NCBI RefSeq assembly: GCF_029626225.1
Contig: NZ_JARUBP010000001.1
Span: forward strand, 4,650,001-4,714,000
Direction: 5' to 3'
DNA length: 64,000 bases
DNA from: Asanoa sp. WMMD1127
GTDB taxonomy: Bacteria > Actinomycetota > Actinomycetes > Mycobacteriales > Micromonosporaceae
The translations under genes and the position numbers were made by a program. Positions 56,228 through 64,000 of the stretch are shown here, one piece after another. Positions within the stretch are counted from its first letter, which is position 1. Each line of letters begins with the position of its first letter. Below the pieces are notes generated by a model. That model saw nothing but the letters and a program-made list of their open reading frames with translations, was not told the DNA's origin and did not search any database.

Positions 56228-57124
56228 TCAGGCGACGGGTTCGGCGTCGATGGCCCGGAAGACGTCGTCCAGCCGGGTGGGCGCGGCGGACAGGCCGGCC
56301 AACTCGACTCCGTGCGCGTCCGCCCAGTCCAGCAGCCGCTTGAGGTCCGCCTGCAGGTCGAAGGTCTCGACGAGGTACGTCGGCCCGGGCAGTTCGGCGG
56401 CCCGCATCGGCAGCGCCGGCGCGGCCGCCGGCAGTCCGAAGTGGATGGACGCGGGCAGGGCGCCGGTCAGCTCCGACACCGTTCCCTGACGGTGGAAGGT
56501 GCCACGGTGCATCAGCCCGATGCGGTCGGCCCGCTGCTGCGCCTCCTCCAGGTAGTGCGTGGTCAGGACGATCGTGGAACCGTCCTCGCGCAGCTGCTCC
56601 ACGGCGGCCCAGAGGGCGTCCCGGGACGCGATGTCCAGGCCGGTCGTCGGCTCGTCGAGGAAGAGCAGCTCCGGTCGCCCGTACACCGCGGTGGCGAAGT
56701 CGAGTCGGCGCTTCTCGCCGCCGGACAGCTGCGACACCCGGTTGGCGGACTTGCCGGTGAGGTCGACGAGGCCGAGCACCCGCTCGACCGAGTCGGTGCG
56801 CCCGCTGAGCCGGCCGATCAGCCGCACGGACTCGGCGACGGTGAGGTCAGGCGAGAACCCGCTCTCCTGGAGCATGATTCCCATCCTGGCCCGCACCGCC
56901 CGCCGGTCCGTCGGGCTCGTGCCGAAGACGCGCACCGTTCCCGACGTCGCCTTCCGGTGCCCCTCGATGATCTCCAACGCCGACGTCTTGCCGGCCCCGT
57001 TCGTGCCCAGCAGCGCGTAGAGCTCCCCCCGCTCGACCTGGAACGACAGGTCCTTGACGGCATGGAAATCGCCATATGTGAGGTTCAGCCGATCGACCTC
57101 GATGACGGGTGACTGACGCATCAT
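56228..57124 (-). CDS. ABC transporter ATPase (export type)
   Basis: 298 residues. Walker A GTNGAGKTS, signature LSGGEKRRLDFA, Walker B LLFLDEPTTGLD and H-loop TTHYLEEA are intact, followed by a C-terminal extension of about 80 residues typical of DrrA-type drug exporters. It powers the permease downstream (20-base gap). Start at 57124 (GGGAGAG upstream) or 57121. The MerR-type promoter is about 30 bases upstream of the start. Confidence 0.92.
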   Translation of the reverse strand: MMRQSPVIEVDRLNLTYGDFHAVKDLSFQVERGELYALLGTNGAGKTSALEIIEGHRKATSGTVRVFGTSPTDRRAVRARMGIMLQESGFSPDLTVAESVRLIGRLSGRTDSVERVLGLVDLTGKSANRVSQLSGGEKRRLDFATAVYGRPELLFLDEPTTGLDIASRDALWAAVEQLREDGSTIVLTTHYLEEAQQRADRIGLMHRGTFHRQGTVSELTGALPASIHFGLPAAAPALPMRAAELPGPTYLVETFDLQADLKRLLDWADAHGVELAGLSAAPTRLDDVFRAIDAEPVA

Positions 57125-57154
57125 CGTTCTCTCCCCGTGTGCGGAACTGCGGCG

Positions 57155-57185
57155 ACTGAACACCCTGTTCCTGGAACAGGGTCAA
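57155..57185 (-). promoter_or_regulatory. MerR-type promoter with 19-bp spacer and palindromic operator
   Basis: On the minus strand TTGACC (complement of 57180-57185) and TTCAGT (complement of 57155-57160) are 19 bases apart, the over-long spacing typical of MerR-activated promoters. The spacer holds a perfect dyad with arms ACCCTGTTCC and GGAACAGGGT around one base (57162-57182). It is ~30 bases upstream of the ABC ATPase gene whose operon encodes a MerR regulator. Confidence 0.75.
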
Positions 57186-57191
57186 GTCCCG

Positions 57192-58163
<972 letters not shown>

Positions 58164-58192
58164 GATGGTGGCTCCTTGCGGTCGCTGATTAA

Positions 58193-58206
58193 GTACCGAT
58201 CGGTAC
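58193..58206. promoter_or_regulatory. TetR-type operator 1 GTACCGATCGGTAC
   Basis: Perfect 14-bp palindrome between the divergent aldo/keto reductase and TetR genes, 30 bases upstream of the reductase start. Confidence 0.7.
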
Positions 58207-58225
58207 ACAACCGTAGCACCCTTCC

Positions 58226-58239
58226 CGACCGATCGGTAC
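58226..58239. promoter_or_regulatory. TetR-type operator 2 (core ACCGATCGGT)
   Basis: 12 of 14 match to operator 1, centre 33 bases away (about three helical turns), close to the TetR promoter. Confidence 0.6.
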
Positions 58240-58259
58240 GGAAGTCGCTGACCTCGGCG

Positions 58260-58265
58260 TACGCT
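58260..58265 (+). promoter_or_regulatory. -10 element of a leaderless promoter (TACGCT-N6-ATG)
   Basis: TACGCT ends 6 bases before the TetR ATG at 58272; no Shine-Dalgarno. Confidence 0.4.
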
Positions 58266-58271
58266 GATGCC

Positions 58272-58910
58272 ATGGGTGATGTCCGTGGTGCCGTCGTCGG
58301 CCGGCCCAGAGGATTCGACGTCGACGAGGCGCTGGAACGCGCGATGCAGGTGTTCTGGGCGCGCGGCTACGAGGGCGCGAGCCTCACCGACCTCACCGGC
58401 GCCATGGGAATCACGAAGACCAGCATGTACGCGGCGTTCGGCAACAAGGAGCAGCTGTTCCGCAAGGCGCTGGCGCGATACGCGGAGGGGCCGGCGTCGT
58501 ACGCGACCCGCGCGCTGGCCGAGCCGACGGCGCGCGCGGTGGCCGAGGCGTTCCTCCAGGGAGCGGTCCGGACGACGACCCGCCCCGGTGGCCCGGCCGG
58601 CTGCCTGACGGTGCAGGGCGCGCTGGCGGCGAGCGACGAGGGGCGATCGGCGCACGACGTGCTCGCGGACTGGCGCAACGAGGCCACCGCCCGGCTCGCG
58701 GAACGCTTCCAGCGGGCGGTGGACGAGGGCGACCTGCCGAGCGACACCGACCCGGCGCGGCTGGCCCGCTACATCATGACGGTGGGCAACGGCATCGCGG
58801 TCCAGGCCGCCGGCGGCGTCACCGCCGCGGAGCTGCTCGAGGTGGCCGACACGGCGATGCTCAGCTGGCCACTGTCGCCACGACCGCGGCGGCGATCCGG
58901 CCCGCGCTGA
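58272..58910 (+). CDS. TetR-family transcriptional regulator
   Basis: 212 residues. N-terminal TetR HTH ([32 protein letters not shown] in parts: [20 protein letters not shown]) with about 150 residues of ligand-binding/dimer domain carrying the [17 protein letters not shown] motif of the AcrR/YerO-like group. It probably represses the divergent aldo/keto reductase and itself through the two palindromes. Confidence 0.9.
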   Translation: MGDVRGAVVGRPRGFDVDEALERAMQVFWARGYEGASLTDLTGAMGITKTSMYAAFGNKEQLFRKALARYAEGPASYATRALAEPTARAVAEAFLQGAVRTTTRPGGPAGCLTVQGALAASDEGRSAHDVLADWRNEATARLAERFQRAVDEGDLPSDTDPARLARYIMTVGNGIAVQAAGGVTAAELLEVADTAMLSWPLSPRPRRRSGPR

Positions 58911-58925
58911 GCGCGGGTTCGGTCG

Positions 58926-59279
58926 TCAGCTCGGCAGTTCGACGGTGTACGAGGTGATGGCGACCAGCTGGTTCTCCGCGAAGCGGTAGATGTCGCAGGA
59001 CGCCACGACGGATGGTGGTTCGTCGGCGGTCACGTATTCCGCTGTGGAGTCGACCACGACGAAGTCGGGCCCGGTCAGGACGTCGAACTTCGTGAAGGTC
59101 GTCCTGGCGTCGGCGAGCCAGGCGGCCGACGCCTCGCAGGTTTCGCGTACCGCCGCGCTGCCTTCGTGGGTCCGGTCGCCGACGACGTCCCAGCGGACGG
59201 TCGGCGCGAGATGGGCGTAGGTCCGGTGGAACTCGTGGCGGGAGAACGCCTCCGCCACCTCGGCATCGACCTGGGTCAT
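58926..59279 (-). CDS. SnoaL/NTF2-like fold protein
   Basis: 117 residues with the NTF2-like cone fold: a helical start (AEVAEAFSRHEFHRTYAHLA), VRWDVVGDRTHEGSAAVRE, and beta strands FVVVDSTAEYVTA and VASCDIYRFAENQLVAITSY. It may bind a small molecule or act as an isomerase-like enzyme; no catalytic site is certain. GAGAGG precedes the ATG. Confidence 0.75.
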   Translation of the reverse strand: MTQVDAEVAEAFSRHEFHRTYAHLAPTVRWDVVGDRTHEGSAAVRETCEASAAWLADARTTFTKFDVLTGPDFVVVDSTAEYVTADEPPSVVASCDIYRFAENQLVAITSYTVELPS

Positions 59280-59363
59280 GTGACCGAGCCTCTCATGGTG
59301 CGGCGCCCGGCCCTCGCTCCTCACTAGACTGGGCCGCCGCGGCACCCATAGGGGAGGGTTCAC

Positions 59364-60527
59364 ATGGTTACGCGTCAGCTGCGGAGCACGGCCGTCCTGG
59401 CGATCGTCCTGCTGTCGATGGTCATCGCGACGCCGGCCGCGCACGCCGACGACGACGTGCGCGGGCTCTCCTGGCACCTCGACGCGTTCAAGATCAGTCA
59501 GGTGCACCGGGTCAGCCAGGGCGAGGGTGTGGTCGTCGCCGTCGTCGACACCGGTGTCAACGCCAACCACCGCGACCTGCGGGGCCAGGTGTTGCCGGGC
59601 AGGGGATTCGGGCCGGCCGCGGGCACGGACGGCCGCACCGACGTCGACGCCGCGGGCAGTCACGGCACGTCGATGGCCAGCATCATCGCGGGCAAGGGCG
59701 GCGGGTCCGGCCACATGTTGGGCATCGCGCCCAAGGCCCGGATCCTCCCGGTCAACGCCGGCGCCGGCAGCAGCGGCGCGGGCTCGGAGGCGCTGGTCGA
59801 GGCCGTCCGGTGGGCCACCGCGCAGAAGCCCGACGTGCTCAACCTGTCCATCGGCACCGACGCCACCGGCACGCCGGACCCGGAGCTGCTCGCCGCCATC
59901 GCCGAGGCGGTGCGCCAGGACATCGTGGTGGTCGCGGGCGCCGGCAACAGCGGTGCCGACGTCGCCGACACGGCCAAGGTCCCCGGCGTCATCTCCGTCA
60001 ACGCGGTCGACTCGCGCAACGAGGTGTCGCCGCTGACCAACCACGGTCCGTCGCTGGCCATCGCGGCGCCGGGCGCGAAGATCCCGGTCGCCGTCAACCG
60101 CGGCGCCACCAACTACGCCTACATCACGGACGCGGCGACCAGCCCCGCGACCGCGATGGTGTCCGGCGTCGCCGCACTGGTGCGCGCCCGCTACCCCGAC
60201 CTGGACGCCGCGAACGTGGTCAACCGGCTCGTCGAGACGGCGACGGATCGAGGGCCGAAGGGACGCGACGAGTCGTACGGCTTCGGCGTGGTCAACCCCC
60301 TCGCGGCCCTGACGGCGGAGGTGCCCACGGTCGACGAGAACCCCCTCGGCACGCCGGCGGCGGCCACCACGGCACCCGCCACCGACCCGGCGGTGGCCGC
60401 CGACGAGGACGACACCGGCTTCCCCACGCTGCTCATCGCGATCGCGACAGCCGCCGTCGTGATCCTCGCCCTGCTCGTCCTCGGCGCCGTCCTCCTGCTG
60501 CGCCGCAGATCCGTCAGCGGGCGCTGA
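59364..60527 (+). CDS. Membrane-anchored subtilisin-like serine protease (mycosin-like)
   Basis: 387 residues. Signal peptide (about 1-28), S8 peptidase domain with Asp62 (VVDTGV), His100 (GSHGTSMA) and Ser260 (ATSPATAMVSG), oxyanion Asn195 (AGNSG), and a C-terminal membrane helix (about 358-380, TLLIAIATAAVVILALLVLG) with an Arg-rich tail. This is the layout of mycosins that process type VII secretion substrates at the outer face of the membrane, but no ESX genes are nearby. The first-Gly of the Ser loop is Ala. GGGGAGGG precedes the ATG; a -10-like TAGACT is at 59325. Confidence 0.9.
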   Translation: MVTRQLRSTAVLAIVLLSMVIATPAAHADDDVRGLSWHLDAFKISQVHRVSQGEGVVVAVVDTGVNANHRDLRGQVLPGRGFGPAAGTDGRTDVDAAGSHGTSMASIIAGKGGGSGHMLGIAPKARILPVNAGAGSSGAGSEALVEAVRWATAQKPDVLNLSIGTDATGTPDPELLAAIAEAVRQDIVVVAGAGNSGADVADTAKVPGVISVNAVDSRNEVSPLTNHGPSLAIAAPGAKIPVAVNRGATNYAYITDAATSPATAMVSGVAALVRARYPDLDAANVVNRLVETATDRGPKGRDESYGFGVVNPLAALTAEVPTVDENPLGTPAAATTAPATDPAVAADEDDTGFPTLLIAIATAAVVILALLVLGAVLLLRRRSVSGR

Positions 60528-61338
60528 GGATCCCGTCAACCCTCGCCAGCAGTCGGGTGGTCTCGTCCGCCGTCAGTCCCGCTTCGACGTCCGCGAGCAG
60601 CTTCTCCAGCTCGCCCGGCTCGAGCGTCCGGTGTTCGGTGGGTTCGCCGGGCCGCCGGACGGTCACCGTCTCGTGCGTGATCGAGATGTGGCGGTCCGGC
60701 CGGTGGCGCGTCAGCATCAGTCCACTTCGGAAGTGCGAGCTCGGGTACGTGCTGGTGAAGTGATGCCCCACGCGCACGTCGACCTGGTGCACGGGAAGCT
60801 CGTCGACCGTGTGCATCGCCTCCCAGGTGCCGCCGCGGAACCGCTCCAGCCGCCACGCCCGCCCGGTGTCCGGCGTGTCGACGGCGGCGAGGCGGAACGG
60901 CCACCCGCGGTAGTCGTCCTGCGCGCCGTCGGCCAGCAGGATCGGGCGCAGCAGGCTGTGCCCGAACCCCGGATCCGCCAGCCATCGCGCTCCCTCCGCC
61001 GAGACGATGACGACGCAGTGCGTACGCGGGGCCGTGCGCACGTCCCCGACCCGCCCCAGCCGGCGCTCGACCTGGTAGCCCAGCGCTTCCAGCACGGCGG
61101 CGAAGAGCGTCGCGTGCTCGAAGCAGTAGCCGCCCCGCCCGCGCCCGACGAACTTGGCCTCGAGCGCCGGCAGCTCGACGCCCGGATGCTGGTCGAGCAG
61201 CACATCGATGTTGTCGAAGGTGAACGTACGCACATGCGCCTCGTGCAGGGCCCGCAGGAACGGCAGCGTCGGCGCCGACCGGTCCAGTCCGACCCGCTCG
61301 AGATATGCCTCGAGATCCACGATCGCCTCCTCGCTCAT
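60514..61338 (-). CDS. Arylamine N-acetyltransferase
   Basis: 274 residues with the NAT triad: Cys72 (GRGGYCFEHATLF), His107 (THCVV) and Asp122 (ADPGFG). It transfers acetyl or another acyl group from CoA to arylamines, hydrazines or a natural-product intermediate. The ATG at 61338 is the only start giving the usual N-terminus (LEAYLERVGL). It overlaps the convergent protease gene by 14 bp. Confidence 0.92.
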   Translation of the reverse strand: MSEEAIVDLEAYLERVGLDRSAPTLPFLRALHEAHVRTFTFDNIDVLLDQHPGVELPALEAKFVGRGRGGYCFEHATLFAAVLEALGYQVERRLGRVGDVRTAPRTHCVVIVSAEGARWLADPGFGHSLLRPILLADGAQDDYRGWPFRLAAVDTPDTGRAWRLERFRGGTWEAMHTVDELPVHQVDVRVGHHFTSTYPSSHFRSGLMLTRHRPDRHISITHETVTVRRPGEPTEHRTLEPGELEKLLADVEAGLTADETTRLLARVDGILSAR

Positions 61339-61464
61339 GGGTTGACGGCGGCCTCTGCCACGGCGATCCTCCACCGGGCCGGTTCGCCGCGTCCTCCCGG
61401 AGGTTAGACGGTCGACGTCACGCGTGGGCCCCGGCCGCGAAGGATGGCCCACGTGCGCGGTTCG

Positions 61465-61470
61465 TAGACT
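61465..61470 (+). promoter_or_regulatory. -10 element of a leaderless promoter (TAGACT-N7-ATG)
   Basis: TAGACT ends 7 bases before the ATG at 61478; no Shine-Dalgarno. Confidence 0.5.
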
Positions 61471-61477
61471 TCGATCC

Positions 61478-62230
61478 ATGAGCATCGGGTGGTACGGCGG
61501 TCTGGTCGCGCTGGAGTTCGGGCTCGCCGTCGTGACCGTGGTCGCTCTCTTGTGGATCCGCGCGCCGTACGGCCGTTATCAACGCGGCGGTTGGGGTCCG
61601 ACGGTTCCGGGCCGGGTCGGGTGGGTGGTGATGGAGTCGCCCGCGGTCCTGGTCTTCGTCGCCGTGTTCGCCGCCGGATCGCGTTGCGCGGACCTGGTCC
61701 CCCTGGTGCTCCTGGCGCTGTGGCTGTGCCACTACGTCTACCGGGCCTTCGTCTACCCGGCGTTGATGCGCCCGGGCGCCCGCATGCCGTTGCTGGTCGT
61801 GGCGCTCGCGATGGTGTTCAACGTGCTCAACGCGACCGTCAACGCCTGGTGGGTGGCCGACCTCGGCGGTTACGCCGACGGCTGGCTCACCGATCCGCGC
61901 TTCCTCGCCGGGGTGGTGCTCTTCTTCGCCGGGCTGGTCGTGCACGTGCGCTCGGACTCCACGTTGCGCCGGCTGCGTGGGCCGGGCGAGACCGGCTACC
62001 GCATCCCGTACGGGGGCGCGTTCCGCTGGGTCAGCAGCCCGAACTACGCCGGGGAGATCGTGCAGTGGTTCGGGTGGGCGTTGGCGACCTGGTCCCCGGC
62101 GGGACTGGCGTTCGCCGTCTACACGACCGCCAACCTGGCCCCGAGGGCGATCGACCACCACGCCTGGTACCGCGAGCGCTTCCCCGACTACCCGGCCGAG
62201 CGGCGGGCGCTCGTACCCCATCTGCTGTAG
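61478..62230 (+). CDS. Steroid 5-alpha-reductase/DUF1295-like membrane protein
   Basis: 250 residues with six to seven membrane helices. The C-terminal YRIPYGGAFRWVSSPNYAGEIVQW and later ATWSPAGLAF then DYPAERRALVP are the family signature of 3-oxo-5-alpha-steroid 4-dehydrogenases and isoprenylcysteine methyltransferase relatives. It may reduce a steroid- or fatty-acyl-like enone with NADPH; substrate unknown. Leaderless -10 at 61465. Confidence 0.85.
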   Translation: MSIGWYGGLVALEFGLAVVTVVALLWIRAPYGRYQRGGWGPTVPGRVGWVVMESPAVLVFVAVFAAGSRCADLVPLVLLALWLCHYVYRAFVYPALMRPGARMPLLVVALAMVFNVLNATVNAWWVADLGGYADGWLTDPRFLAGVVLFFAGLVVHVRSDSTLRRLRGPGETGYRIPYGGAFRWVSSPNYAGEIVQWFGWALATWSPAGLAFAVYTTANLAPRAIDHHAWYRERFPDYPAERRALVPHLL

Positions 62231-62280
62231 CGCAGCACGAGCAGGTCCAGGGCGTCGATCACCGGTCGCGGGCAAGGGAC

Positions 62281-63024
62281 TCAGGCGGCGGCGTTCCAGA
62301 CCGTCAGCGCGTGCCGGACCAGGTCGGCGTTGTCGCTGATCGGTTGGCCGGCGGGGCCCGTGAGGGTGTCCTCGAGTCCGATGCGTGTCGGCAGCCCGAG
62401 CCGACCGGCGTGGGCGACCATCGGCCAGCAGGTCTCGTCCTCGCCGTGCAGCAGCCGTGGCCCGCCGACGCGACCCTCGTCGAGGATGGCGAGGATCGCG
62501 TCGGCTGTCTCGGCGGTGCCGTCCATGATCTCCACCAGGACGCGGGTCCACGAGCGGCGGGCGGCGGTGGCCAGCGTCCGTGCGTCGGCGGTCGACCACA
62601 CGCCGGCCTCGACGCCGATCCCGGCTCGGTCCAACGCCTCGACCAGGTCGTGGAAGCCTGGCTCGCTGACGTTGACCGACGCGAAGTCCGGTCGGGCTGC
62701 CGCGGGCAGGTCGGTCCACCTGGTCACGGTCGCCAACCGTCGGCCGGTGTCGCCGTCGCTGATCCACAGGCCGGTGGTCACCCCGACCGGCACGCCTGGA
62801 CAGGCCCGGCGGACGGCGGCGACGGCCGCCGCCACGTCGTCGGGCTCCAGCGACTGCGCGCCGTCCCGGTCGCGCGGATGCAGGTGCACCGCCTCGGCGC
62901 CGGCGGCGACCGCTGCGGCCGCCGCCGTGGCCAGCTCGTCGGGCGCGGTCGGCACGGCCGGGTGCTCGTCGCGGCGCCGGCCGCCGTTGACGCACGCCTT
63001 GATGCGGGTGATCTCGGGCCGCAC
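62281..63024 (-). CDS. BKACE (beta-keto acid cleavage, DUF849) family enzyme
   Basis: 247 residues. TRIKACVNGGR, VHLHPRD (metal-binding His pair) and LLHGEDETCWPMV are the BKACE hallmarks; these enzymes cleave a beta-keto acid with acetyl-CoA (for example 3-keto-5-aminohexanoate cleavage) and need zinc. The true substrate is unknown. The GTG at 63024 has AAAGGA upstream. Downstream of the AAA gene, in the same direction with about 20 bases between, so possibly co-transcribed. Confidence 0.85.
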   Translation of the reverse strand: MRPEITRIKACVNGGRRRDEHPAVPTAPDELATAAAAAVAAGAEAVHLHPRDRDGAQSLEPDDVAAAVAAVRRACPGVPVGVTTGLWISDGDTGRRLATVTRWTDLPAAARPDFASVNVSEPGFHDLVEALDRAGIGVEAGVWSTADARTLATAARRSWTRVLVEIMDGTAETADAILAILDEGRVGGPRLLHGEDETCWPMVAHAGRLGLPTRIGLEDTLTGPAGQPISDNADLVRHALTVWNAAA

Positions 63025-63044
63025 GAGGATCCTTTCGCAGGTGG

Positions 63045-64000
<956 letters not shown>

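Noticed and set aside
59364-60527. A type VII secretion locus
   Set aside because: Only a mycosin-like protease is present; no EsxA/B, EccB-E or PE/PPE-like genes occur in the window.

Overview
The window is very G+C-rich, coding-dense DNA (by eye about 70% G+C, not computed). Third codon positions are almost all G or C, GTG starts are frequent, many genes look leaderless, and stop/start overlaps (ATGA, GTGA) are common. The gene families point to a filamentous actinobacterium, most likely Micromonosporaceae (Actinoplanes/Micromonospora type). They include SigB/SigF-type and SigE-type sigma factors, a GPP34 protein, a mycosin-like subtilase, LAL-type LuxR and DUF5925 AAA proteins. The family assignment is inference. 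I see no rRNA, tRNA, CRISPR array, insertion sequence or prophage, and no gene-free stretch longer than about 200 bases.

Layout. 0-9 kb: stress-type region with a SigB/SigF-like sigma factor fused to a STAS domain, NAD(P)-dependent oxidoreductases, a flavodoxin-like protein and several promoters resembling GTTT-N14/15-GGGTA. 9-13.4 kb: drug efflux MFS, carboxymuconolactone decarboxylase-like genes, methyltransferase, glyoxalase-fold protein. 13.4-20.8 kb: iron locus with a heterodimeric ABC transporter facing a siderophore uptake system (lipoprotein, two FecCD permeases, ATPase), each end marked by an iron-box-like palindrome. 20.8-32 kb: assorted enzymes and regulators (HTH/PH-domain/ABC operon, LysR, MarR, glycosyltransferase, methyltransferase, AlkD-like protein). 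32-34 kb: ECF sigma factor and a membrane beta-propeller partner interrupted by an in-frame amber codon. 34-36.8 kb: a secreted multidomain protein with calcium-type TSP3 repeats ending in a PD-(D/E)xK nuclease-like domain, followed by a small acidic protein that looks like its immunity partner.

36.8-44.9 kb: metallophosphatase, TmrB-like ATPase, MFS plus ChrB pair, VOC protein, EAL phosphodiesterase, giant LuxR regulator, HEAT protein. 44.9-51.8 kb: a coherent cation/proton homeostasis cluster (RCK_C-type regulatory subunit, two near-identical histidine kinases, one NarL-type response regulator, NhaD/ArsB-type permease, CPA1 Na+/H+ antiporter with a small membrane protein, PRC-barrel-like protein). 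A shared operator-like motif, ATGGGTG-N4-CACC(G/C)AT, occurs four times there. 52-57.2 kb: lipoprotein, DUF808 protein with a repeat-rich tail, and a MerR/ABC/GPP34 operon with a textbook 19-bp-spacer MerR promoter. 57-64 kb: aldo/keto reductase and TetR pair with palindromic operators, SnoaL-like protein, membrane-anchored subtilase, arylamine N-acetyltransferase, steroid-reductase-like membrane protein, BKACE enzyme, and an AAA ATPase running off the window edge.

The three places most worth attention are: (1) the secreted nuclease-like toxin and its partner gene, where a 34-base hairpin would bring a perfect but distant Shine-Dalgarno to 7 bases from the start codon; (2) the antiporter/two-kinase cluster with its four-copy operator; (3) the sigma-STAS fusion that carries a SigB-type promoter of its own next to similar promoters at neighbouring genes.
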